From the NCBI GenBank assembly GCA_019237435.1, contig JAFAHB010000052.1, forward strand, positions 1-5,259: a DNA stretch of 5,259 bases, written 5' to 3'. How positions within the stretch are numbered: position 1 is the stretch's first letter; each line of letters starts with the position of its first letter. Below the pieces are notes generated by a model. The model saw nothing but the letters and a program-made list of their open reading frames with translations. It searched no databases and had not been told where the DNA came from. Position numbers and translations under genes: made by a program. Origin of the DNA: Vulcanimicrobiota bacterium (GTDB lineage Bacteria > Vulcanimicrobiota > Vulcanimicrobiia > Vulcanimicrobiales > Vulcanimicrobiaceae). Of the stretch, positions 1 to 4,962 are shown piece by piece.

Positions 1-102
1 CCGCGGCGCATGCCGTATGCACGCCTCCTCGCGCTCGCTTCCGGCACGGCAGAGACGTTGAGTCAACGGCTTTCGGACGTCGACGACATACCGCACGCCT
101 AA
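1..102 (+). CDS. hrcA: Heat-inducible transcription repressor HrcA, C-terminal end only (5' truncated by window edge)
   Basis: Frame 1 is open from the first base to a TAA at 100-102 and encodes 33 residues, including RRMPYARLLALASGTAETL. HrcA proteins end in a conserved segment of the type GPxRMxYxR followed by a short amphipathic helix, and this fragment fits that pattern. HrcA is the repressor that binds CIRCE operators upstream of chaperone operons and is tuned by the GroE chaperonin. The position supports the call: hrcA directly followed by dnaJ and then rsmE is a recurring bacterial gene order. Only the tail is visible, so the DNA-binding domain cannot be checked. No CIRCE-like inverted repeat (TTAGCACTC-N9-GAGTGCTAA) was seen in the window. 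An unrelated protein with a similar tail remains possible. Confidence 0.72.
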   Translation, partial: PRRMPYARLLALASGTAETLSQRLSDVDDIPHA

Positions 103-111
103 CGACATACC
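83..111 (+). repeat. Two copies of a 10-base direct repeat at the hrcA/dnaJ junction
   Basis: ACGACATACC occurs at 83-92 and again at 102-111, a 19-base period that straddles the stop codon of the upstream gene. The match does not extend on either side. It may be a small tandem duplication that created the present spacer, or chance in a short GC-rich stretch. No Shine-Dalgarno-like sequence is visible between the second copy and the dnaJ start. Confidence 0.35.
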
Positions 112-120
112 AGCCGCAGC

Positions 121-1239
121 ATGCCCACCAAGGATTATTACGACGTCCTCGGCATTTCGCGGGACGCATCGGGAGATGAGATCAAGCGAGCCTACCGCGC
201 GCTCGCGCGCAAGCACCATCCCGACGTGTCCCATGACAAATCGAAGGCCGAGCACCACTTCAAAGAGATCAACGAAGCCTACGAGATTCTTTCGGATCCG
301 CACAAGCGCGCGCAGTACGATCGTTTCGGCTTCGTCGGCAACGGCGCTTCTGCCGGCGCCGGAGATTTCGGCTTTGGTCCCGCGGGTTTCGGCGACATCT
401 TCGACATGTTCTTCGGCAACGTGCGCGGAGCCGCGCCGCCCCGCGCCGGACCCGAGCGCGGAGCCGATCTTCGATACGACGTTGAAATAACGCTCGAAGA
501 AGCGTATTCCGGCACGACCAAAGAGATCGTCTTCGATCGGCTTGGGACGTGCGCGACGTGCAATGGGACGGGCGCGAAGCCTGGAACGATGGTCGTGCCA
601 TGCGAACGCTGCGGCGGCAGCGGAGCGGTACGAACGGCGCGTCAGACGCCGCTTGGACAAATCGTTACGCAAACGGCGTGTCCTCGTTGCGGCGGCGAAG
701 GTCACGTGGTTGCGCATCCGTGTCACGCATGCGGTGGACGCGGACGGCTAGAGTCCGAAGCGCGGCTGACCGTCAAGATCCCGGCGGGCGTCGAAGAGGG
801 CTCGCGCATCCGTCTCGCCGGCAACGGCGAAGGCGGCCAGCGCGGCGGCCCCACCGGCGATCTTTACGTCTACGTCGCGATCGCGCCCCATCGGCTCTTC
901 AAGCGCAACGGTCGTGAAACGTTCATCGACGTACCGGTGAGTTTTACGGAGGCGGCGCTCGGCGGAACGATCGAAGTGCCATCGCTCTCCGGCGACGTCG
1001 AGCTTACGCTGCCGGCCGGAACGCAGTCGGGAACGACGCTGCGCCTACGCGGCTACGGAATGCCGAGCGTACGCGCAGCACACCGGGGCGATCATCACGT
1101 TACCGTGCACGTGGTCGTTCCGACGAAGCTGAACCGGCGCCAGCGGGAGCTGCTGGAGCAATACGCGGAGGCCGGCGGCGATACGATCGACGAGCGCTCG
1201 TTCTTCGAGCGCGTCAAGGATGCGTTCCGGCCGGAGTGA
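121..1239 (+). CDS. dnaJ: Chaperone protein DnaJ (type I/A Hsp40)
   Basis: This cytosolic co-chaperone stimulates the ATPase of DnaK and delivers unfolded clients to it. The 372 residues show the full type I layout. The J domain covers about residues 4-70, with the HPD motif at 33-35 that is needed to activate DnaK. A Gly/Phe-rich linker follows at about 70-105. The zinc region has four CxxCxGxG repeats, starting at residues 144, 161, 187 and 201 (CATCNGTG, CERCGGSG, CPRCGGEG, CHACGGRG), which bind two zinc ions. The C-terminal beta-sandwich client-binding and dimerisation region follows at about 215-335. Length is normal. The ATG at 121 is chosen because KDYYDVLG begins right after it, as in the family; no clear ribosome binding site precedes it. 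It starts 18 bases after the hrcA-like stop. Because grpE and dnaK are not adjacent, this may be a second, HrcA-linked DnaJ, with another copy beside dnaK elsewhere; that is inference. Confidence 0.97.
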   Translation: MPTKDYYDVLGISRDASGDEIKRAYRALARKHHPDVSHDKSKAEHHFKEINEAYEILSDPHKRAQYDRFGFVGNGASAGAGDFGFGPAGFGDIFDMFFGNVRGAAPPRAGPERGADLRYDVEITLEEAYSGTTKEIVFDRLGTCATCNGTGAKPGTMVVPCERCGGSGAVRTARQTPLGQIVTQTACPRCGGEGHVVAHPCHACGGRGRLESEARLTVKIPAGVEEGSRIRLAGNGEGGQRGGPTGDLYVYVAIAPHRLFKRNGRETFIDVPVSFTEAALGGTIEVPSLSGDVELTLPAGTQSGTTLRLRGYGMPSVRAAHRGDHHVTVHVVVPTKLNRRQRELLEQYAEAGGDTIDERSFFERVKDAFRPE

Positions 1240-1249
1240 CGGCTCGCCG

Positions 1250-1975
1250 GTGAAAACCGCTCGCCGCTTCTTCGTTGAGGGAACGCACGAAATCGGCAAC
1301 GTGATCGCCATCGACGGTAGCGACGCGCGCAAAATCGCGCGGGTGCTGCGGTTGTCACCCGGAGACCGCATCGAGATCGTCGATTCGGCTGCGTCGGCTT
1401 TTGCGGCCTCGATCGCAAGCGTCGGCAGAGACGTTCGCGCGACGTTGTTGGAGCGGCGCGTTCAATCTTGGCCTACGGCGTTGCGCATCGACGTCGCGCA
1501 AGCCGTGCCCAAAGGCCGGCGGATGGATTTCGTTGTCGAGAAAGGCACGGAGCTGGGTGCGTCAGCCTTCCTTCCATTCTACTGCGAGCGCGGCATCGGC
1601 CGAGCGAGCGCAGAGAAGCTCGACCGATGGCGCCGCATAGCGCGGGCGTCGGCGCAGCAAAGCGGCAGACTTGAGGTTCCCGAGGTGAACGCACCGATTC
1701 GATACGACGCCTTGCTCGCGCTGTTTAACCAATACGATCGCGTGGTCTTCGCATGGGAGCTTGCGGAAACCAGCGTACGCGAGGCGCTCGCTGCCGCACT
1801 TCCCGGCGCGCAACGCTTGTTGCTCGTCGTCGGCCCGGAGGGCGGTTTTACCCACGCGGAAGCGGACGCGGCCGAGCGGCGCGGCGCCGCGATGACGTCG
1901 CTGGGCGCTCGAATTCTTCGTACCGATACCGCGGCCGTGGCGCTGCTGGCGGTGATAAGCGCCTTCGCGTCGTAG
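1250..1975 (+). CDS. rsmE: 16S rRNA (uracil(1498)-N(3))-methyltransferase RsmE
   Basis: RsmE uses S-adenosylmethionine to methylate N3 of U1498 in 16S rRNA, late in 30S assembly. It is a SPOUT (knotted) enzyme with an N-terminal PUA-like RNA-binding domain. With the GTG start at 1250 the protein has 241 residues. The N-terminus (KTARRFFVEG) and HxxxVLRL-like stretch fit the PUA-like part. KGRRMDFVVEKGTELG lies at about 88-103, GPEGGF at 195-200 and SLGARILRTDTA at 217-228; the last two form the cofactor-binding knot. Asp replaces the usual Glu in the LRTETA motif. An in-frame ATG at 1220 would add ten residues (MRSGRSDGSP) and overlap dnaJ by 20 bases. I prefer GTG because family members begin just before RxFFV and because GGAG at 1233-1236 lies upstream, although its 13-base spacing is long. 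The gene follows dnaJ by 10 bases, matching the common dnaJ-rsmE linkage. Confidence 0.93.
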   Translation: MKTARRFFVEGTHEIGNVIAIDGSDARKIARVLRLSPGDRIEIVDSAASAFAASIASVGRDVRATLLERRVQSWPTALRIDVAQAVPKGRRMDFVVEKGTELGASAFLPFYCERGIGRASAEKLDRWRRIARASAQQSGRLEVPEVNAPIRYDALLALFNQYDRVVFAWELAETSVREALAAALPGAQRLLLVVGPEGGFTHAEADAAERRGAAMTSLGARILRTDTAAVALLAVISAFAS

Positions 1976-1989
1976 AACGACGAATTCGC

Positions 1990-2754
1990 ATGCCGCTTCC
2001 TTTCTCGATCGTCATTCCGACCTACAACGAAGCCGCCGGCATCGAGAAATTGCTCGGCGCGCTCGATGCGACGTTCCGGGCGCACTCGCTCGACGGTGAG
2101 ATCATCGTCGTTGATGATAATTCGCCCGACGGCACCGGCGCGCTCGTCGACGGGCTCTCCGGCCGTTATCCGGTCCGAACCCTGCGCCGAGCGGGAAAGC
2201 TCGGCCTCTCGAGCGCGGTAATCGAGGGCTGGAGCATTGCGCGCCCCCAATCCGTCGCGCTCGGCGCGATGGATGCGGATTTCAGCCACGATCCCGATGC
2301 GCTGCCCAAGATGGTTGCCGCGCTGGAATCGGGCAAGTACGGCCTGGCCGTCGGCAGCCGCTACGTCAAAGGCGGCGGCATCGCAAATTGGCCCAAGCGT
2401 CGCATCATAACGTCGCTCGTTGCATGTTGGCTCGCGCGTCCGCTTACGCCCGTCAAAGATGTGACGAGCGGTTTTTTTCTCGTGCGGCGCGACGCGTTGG
2501 CGGGAGTGACGCTCGATCCGATCGGGTTCAAGATCGGGCTTGAGGTCATCGCCAAAGCGCGCTACGGCAAAGCGACCGAGATTCCGTATGTTTTCACCGA
2601 TCGCGTCGCGGGCGAATCGAAGCTCAATAACCGGGAAATCGTCAACTATCTCAGACAGTTGAGGCGTCTTTACGCGGCGCGACTGCTCCCGCAATCCGTC
2701 GAGAAACGACAAGCGTCGGAGGCTCCGCAAACCGCTAAGGCGCCAAAGGCATGA
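1990..2754 (+). CDS. GT2 family glycosyltransferase, polyprenol/dolichol-phosphate mannosyltransferase (DPM1/Ppm1) type
   Basis: Enzymes of this family transfer a sugar, usually mannose from GDP-mannose, to a polyprenyl phosphate on the cytoplasmic side of the membrane. The lipid-linked sugar then serves as donor for glycans or glycoproteins. The 254 residues open with a GT-A strand, FSIVIPTYNEAAGI. DDNSPDGT lies at 42-49 and binds the nucleotide, DADFSHDP at 95-102 contains the metal-binding DxD, GSRYVKGGGIANWP starts at 122, and TSGFFLVRR lies at 159-167; together these are typical of DPM1 rather than of generic GT2 enzymes. GESKL lies at 208-212. There is no C-terminal membrane segment; the protein ends in a polar Ala/Lys/Gln/Pro tail (about 234-254), so it is probably peripheral at the membrane. 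The frame is open further upstream into rsmE, but homology starts at the ATG at 1990, 14 bases after the rsmE stop. No clear Shine-Dalgarno is seen. The sugar and acceptor are not proven; glucose or another sugar is possible. Confidence 0.88.
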   Translation: MPLPFSIVIPTYNEAAGIEKLLGALDATFRAHSLDGEIIVVDDNSPDGTGALVDGLSGRYPVRTLRRAGKLGLSSAVIEGWSIARPQSVALGAMDADFSHDPDALPKMVAALESGKYGLAVGSRYVKGGGIANWPKRRIITSLVACWLARPLTPVKDVTSGFFLVRRDALAGVTLDPIGFKIGLEVIAKARYGKATEIPYVFTDRVAGESKLNNREIVNYLRQLRRLYAARLLPQSVEKRQASEAPQTAKAPKA

Positions 2755-2758
2755 GGAA
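2753..2758 (+). promoter_or_regulatory. Ribosome binding site of accD
   Basis: GAGGAA overlaps the TGA stop of the glycosyltransferase (2752-2754). It sits 3 bases before the ATG at 2762 and 6 bases before the second ATG at 2765, so spacing favours the second ATG. The overlap suggests that translation of accD is coupled to the upstream gene. Confidence 0.6.
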
Positions 2759-2761
2759 CCG

Positions 2762-3607
2762 ATGATGCGAGAGTGGCTTCCGAGTCGTCGCGCCAGAGAG
2801 ACGCCAAGAAACGACGCCGCGCTTTGGGTGAAGTGTCCGAAATGCGGCGAGGTGCTTTACCGCCGGGATCTTGCGGCCAGCCTCTTCGTCTGCACGCGAT
2901 GCAGCTATCACTTCCGCATGAGTGCGTACGACCGCATCGCTTCGATCGTCGACGGCGACTTTACGGAGATTGCCTCCGAGGTTCTGCCCAGCGATCCGCT
3001 GCAATGGTCCGATAAGAAGAGCTATCAGACGAAGCTCAAGAGCGACGCGGAGAACAGCGGTCTTTCGGAATCAGTCGTCTGCGGCTTTGCGACGATCGGC
3101 CGGTTTCCCGTCGCGCTCGGGGTGATGGACTTTCACTTTCGCGGCGGGACGATGGGGCGCGTGACGGGCGAGCGCATCACGAGGCTCTTCGAAGAAGCTC
3201 GCCGGCGAAAGGTTCCGTGCATCATTTTTGCGGCGTCGGGCGGGGCGCGCATGGAAGAGGGCATGCTCGCGCTCATGCAAATGGCCAAGACGACGGCGGC
3301 CGTCGCGCGCTTCATGGAAGACGGCAACTTCTTTTTGGTGGTGCTAACCGATCCGACGACGGGAGGCGTTGCCGCCTCGTTCGCGTTTCAAGCCGACGTG
3401 ATCGTCGCCGAATCGAAAGCGATGATCGGGTTTGCCGGGCGGCGCGTCATCGAGCAGACGATCCGTCAACGTCTGCCCGATCAGTTTCAGACCGCGGAGT
3501 TTCTGCTGGAAAAAGGCGCGATCGACATGGTCGTCGATCGGCGCGAGCTCAAGGAAAAGCTGGTGCGCCTGCTCGAGTACGCGGTTCGCGAACCGGTGTC
3601 ACCCTGA
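2762..3607 (+). CDS. accD: Acetyl-CoA carboxylase carboxyltransferase subunit beta
   Basis: AccD pairs with AccA to form the alpha2beta2 carboxyltransferase that moves CO2 from biotinylated AccB to acetyl-CoA, giving malonyl-CoA for fatty acid synthesis. The 281 residues begin with a short basic leader, then a four-cysteine zinc ribbon (CPKC at 25-28, CTRC at 44-47), which is typical of AccD and is lost in fused acyl-CoA carboxylases. The crotonase-like core follows, with GGTMGRVTGE at 128-137, ASGGARMEEG at 158-167 (the Gly pair lies in the active site), TDPTTGGVAASFA at 196-208 and GFAGRRVIEQTIRQ at 223-236. Family members often have SMGSVVGE at the first of these, so MGRVTGE is a mild variant. 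Length is normal. Two adjacent ATGs (2762 and 2765) can start it, and the ribosome binding site spacing fits 2765 slightly better. The stop codon lies inside a REP-like repeat, so the last residues (VSP) come from that repeat. accA follows at 21 bases. Confidence 0.96.
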   Translation: MMREWLPSRRARETPRNDAALWVKCPKCGEVLYRRDLAASLFVCTRCSYHFRMSAYDRIASIVDGDFTEIASEVLPSDPLQWSDKKSYQTKLKSDAENSGLSESVVCGFATIGRFPVALGVMDFHFRGGTMGRVTGERITRLFEEARRRKVPCIIFAASGGARMEEGMLALMQMAKTTAAVARFMEDGNFFLVVLTDPTTGGVAASFAFQADVIVAESKAMIGFAGRRVIEQTIRQRLPDQFQTAEFLLEKGAIDMVVDRRELKEKLVRLLEYAVREPVSP

Positions 3608-3624
3608 GCTTGTCGAAGGGCGAC
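3598..3624 (+). repeat. REP-like palindromic repeat between accD and accA
   Basis: The core CCCTGAGCTTGTCGAAGGG (3602-3620) is flanked by GTCA on the left and CGAC on the right. GTCACCCT (3598-3605) and AGGGCGAC (3617-3624) are inverted copies with one mismatch (3601 against 3621) around an 11-base loop, so the RNA could form a short hairpin. I recognise this core as a dispersed intergenic repeat found in many unrelated, mostly GC-rich bacterial genomes. Its accidental translations (LSLSKG and HPELVEG on the + strand, LRQAQG on the - strand) appear widely in predicted proteins, and all three can be read here. It contains the accD stop codon (3605-3607) and a probable ribosome binding site for accA. 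There is one copy in the window. It has no U-run after the stem, so it is not a standard intrinsic terminator. Confidence 0.85.
3616..3620 (+). promoter_or_regulatory. Probable ribosome binding site of accA, within the REP-like repeat
   Basis: AAGGG (GAAGGG if 3615 is included) lies 8 bases before the GTG start of accA. It is the right arm of the palindrome, so folding of the repeat in mRNA would hide it. No other purine-rich motif lies between accD and accA. The role is inferred from position and spacing. Confidence 0.55.
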
Positions 3625-3628
3625 GTAC

Positions 3629-4615
3629 GTGAGCAATAACCTCATCGTCGAGCGGGAGAAGGGCTTAGTCGAGCTCGAGCGGCGCATTGCCGAGCTGCGC
3701 GAAGCGTCGGCAGCGCAGCCGCTCGATATGTCGGCCGAAATCGCGGGGCTCGAGGAACGGTATCAAGCCATTCTACGCGAGCTGTTCGGCTCGCTGTCGC
3801 CGTGGGAGAAAGTTCACATGGCGCGCCATCCGGCGCGACCGACCTCGCTCGACTATATTTCGCGGTTCGACCGGTTCGACGAGTTGCACGGAGACCGCCA
3901 CTATCGCGACGACCCGTCGATCGTGGGCGGTTTTGCATTCTTGCGGTCGCGAGCGGTCATGGTGATCGGCCAGCAGCGCGGCCGCGACACCCGCGAAAAC
4001 TTGCGGCGAAACTTCGGCATGCCGGCGCCCGAGGGGTATCGCAAGACGAGCCGCCTCGCGCGACTCGCATCCCGCTTGCAGCTGCCCGTCGTCACGTTCG
4101 TAGATACGAAGGGCGCCGATCCGGGGATCAGCTCCGAAGAACACGCGCAATCCGAAGCGATCGCGGTGTGTCTGCAGACGTTCGCGACCGCGCGCGTTCC
4201 GATCGTTGCCGCAATCATCGGCGAGGGCGGTTCGGGCGGCGCGCTGGCGCTCGCCATCGCCGATCACGTTTTGATGCTCGAGCATAGCACCTATTCGGTG
4301 GCATCGCCCGAGGGCTGCGCGGCAATTCTGTGGTCGGACGCGAGCAAAGCGGAAGAAGCGGCGGCGCGGTTGAAGTTAACAGCCGATGATTTGCGCCGGT
4401 TCGGTGTCGTTGACGAAATCATCGTCGAGCCGCTTGGCGGCGCACACCGAAACGCCCAGGATGTCGTGACGCGCACGCTCGATGCCGTCGATCGCTCCGT
4501 GGCGCGCCTCTCGAGCCTCTCGCCGGAAGAGTTGCTCGACGAGCGATATGAAAAATATCGGCGTTTGGGAGAGTGGCAAGCTCAAAGCTTACAACCGGCG
4601 GGAACGGCGCAATGA
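3629..4615 (+). CDS. accA: Acetyl-CoA carboxylase carboxyltransferase subunit alpha
   Basis: AccA is the partner of AccD in the carboxyltransferase of acetyl-CoA carboxylase and supplies the part of the active site that holds biotin. The 328 residues begin with the usual N-terminal helix region (EREKGLVELERRIAELREAS, about 8-27). The HPARPTSLDYI segment starts at 67, FDELHGDRHYRDD at 83-95, QQRGRDTRENLRRNFGMP at 115-132 and PEGYRKTSRLARLA at 134-147. The active-site stretch GEGGSGGALALAIADHVLML is at 198-217 and SPEGCAAILW at 226-235. All are hallmarks of AccA. The segment usually close to DTPGAYPGxxAEERGQ instead reads DTKGADPGISSEEHAQ (159-174), an unusual variant. The GTG at 3629 is chosen because it keeps the N-terminal helix and has a ribosome binding site 8 bases upstream; the next in-frame ATG is far inside the conserved region. 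Its TGA overlaps the next start as ATGA. The adjacent accD supports the formation of one complex. Confidence 0.95.
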   Translation: MSNNLIVEREKGLVELERRIAELREASAAQPLDMSAEIAGLEERYQAILRELFGSLSPWEKVHMARHPARPTSLDYISRFDRFDELHGDRHYRDDPSIVGGFAFLRSRAVMVIGQQRGRDTRENLRRNFGMPAPEGYRKTSRLARLASRLQLPVVTFVDTKGADPGISSEEHAQSEAIAVCLQTFATARVPIVAAIIGEGGSGGALALAIADHVLMLEHSTYSVASPEGCAAILWSDASKAEEAAARLKLTADDLRRFGVVDEIIVEPLGGAHRNAQDVVTRTLDAVDRSVARLSSLSPEELLDERYEKYRRLGEWQAQSLQPAGTAQ

Positions 4616-4962
4616 AACGGCGGCCGTCCGCGAAGCTTCGGCTAGCCGGACGAGCGACGGCGGCGGCGCTGGCGCTCCTGGTCGTAACGCTGGTTGCAAT
4701 TCAGTTCGCGCGCGCATTCGGCGAGAACGTGACAGCCGTGCGCGAGCTCTCAGCAATCCGCTCGGACATCTCCGCGTTGCAGCGCCGGCGTGACGAGCAG
4801 CAGCGAACGCTTCGACGGTTGCGCGATCCGGAGGGTGCGGTACCCGAAATTCACGACCGGCTGCGGCTTGTGCGTCCGAATGAGACCCTGATTTTCCTCT
4901 CTCCTCAACCGGCTTCGGCTCCCAACAGCGCACCTGCCGGGACGCCAAGCACGATGCCGTGA
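4612..4962 (+). CDS. FtsB/DivIC-like septum formation initiator family protein
   Basis: FtsB and DivIC are small bitopic proteins of the division septum that work with FtsL and FtsQ/DivIB to regulate septal wall synthesis. This 116-residue protein has a basic N-terminus (MKRRPSAKLR), one membrane segment at about 15-34 rich in Ala, Leu and Val, and a short charged heptad-like coiled coil at about 40-70. It then has RDPEGAVPEIHDRLRLVRPN, close to the family pattern in which a DP motif is followed by a helix and a LGLVxPGE-type end. A Pro/Ala/Ser-rich tail covers 98-116. The ATG at 4612 overlaps the accA stop as ATGA, and GGGA at 4600-4603 is a possible ribosome binding site 8 bases upstream; the longer reading from 4573 runs into accA and is not needed. 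The S1-like gene downstream mirrors divIC-yabR of Bacillus. FtsB and DivIC cannot be separated by sequence here, and another small coiled-coil membrane protein is possible. Confidence 0.75.
   Translation: MKRRPSAKLRLAGRATAAALALLVVTLVAIQFARAFGENVTAVRELSAIRSDISALQRRRDEQQRTLRRLRDPEGAVPEIHDRLRLVRPNETLIFLSPQPASAPNSAPAGTPSTMP

Noticed and set aside
103..120. CIRCE operator or promoter before dnaJ
   Set aside because: The spacer is only 18 bases and contains no inverted repeat or promoter-like hexamers. dnaJ is more likely read from upstream.
1531..1550. Second copy of the REP-like repeat in rsmE (TTGTCGAGAAAGG)
   Set aside because: It shares only TTGTCGA with the repeat core, lacks the inverted arms and encodes the conserved VVEKGT of RsmE.
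1753..1989. Possible 79-residue N-terminal extension of the glycosyltransferase
   Set aside because: It overlaps the conserved GPEGGF and SLGARILR part of rsmE in another frame and has an Arg-rich, low-complexity translation. The GT-A fold starts right after the ATG at 1990.
1579..2730. A 383-codon open frame on the - strand opposite rsmE and the glycosyltransferase
   Set aside because: It lies wholly antisense to two genes with clear family motifs, and its translation is Arg/Ala-rich without a recognisable domain. Long antisense frames are expected in GC-rich coding DNA.
3598..3628. Intrinsic terminator between accD and accA
   Set aside because: The stem is short with a mismatch and no T-run follows it. 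A terminator between the two subunit genes would also make little sense; the REP-like repeat explains the symmetry.
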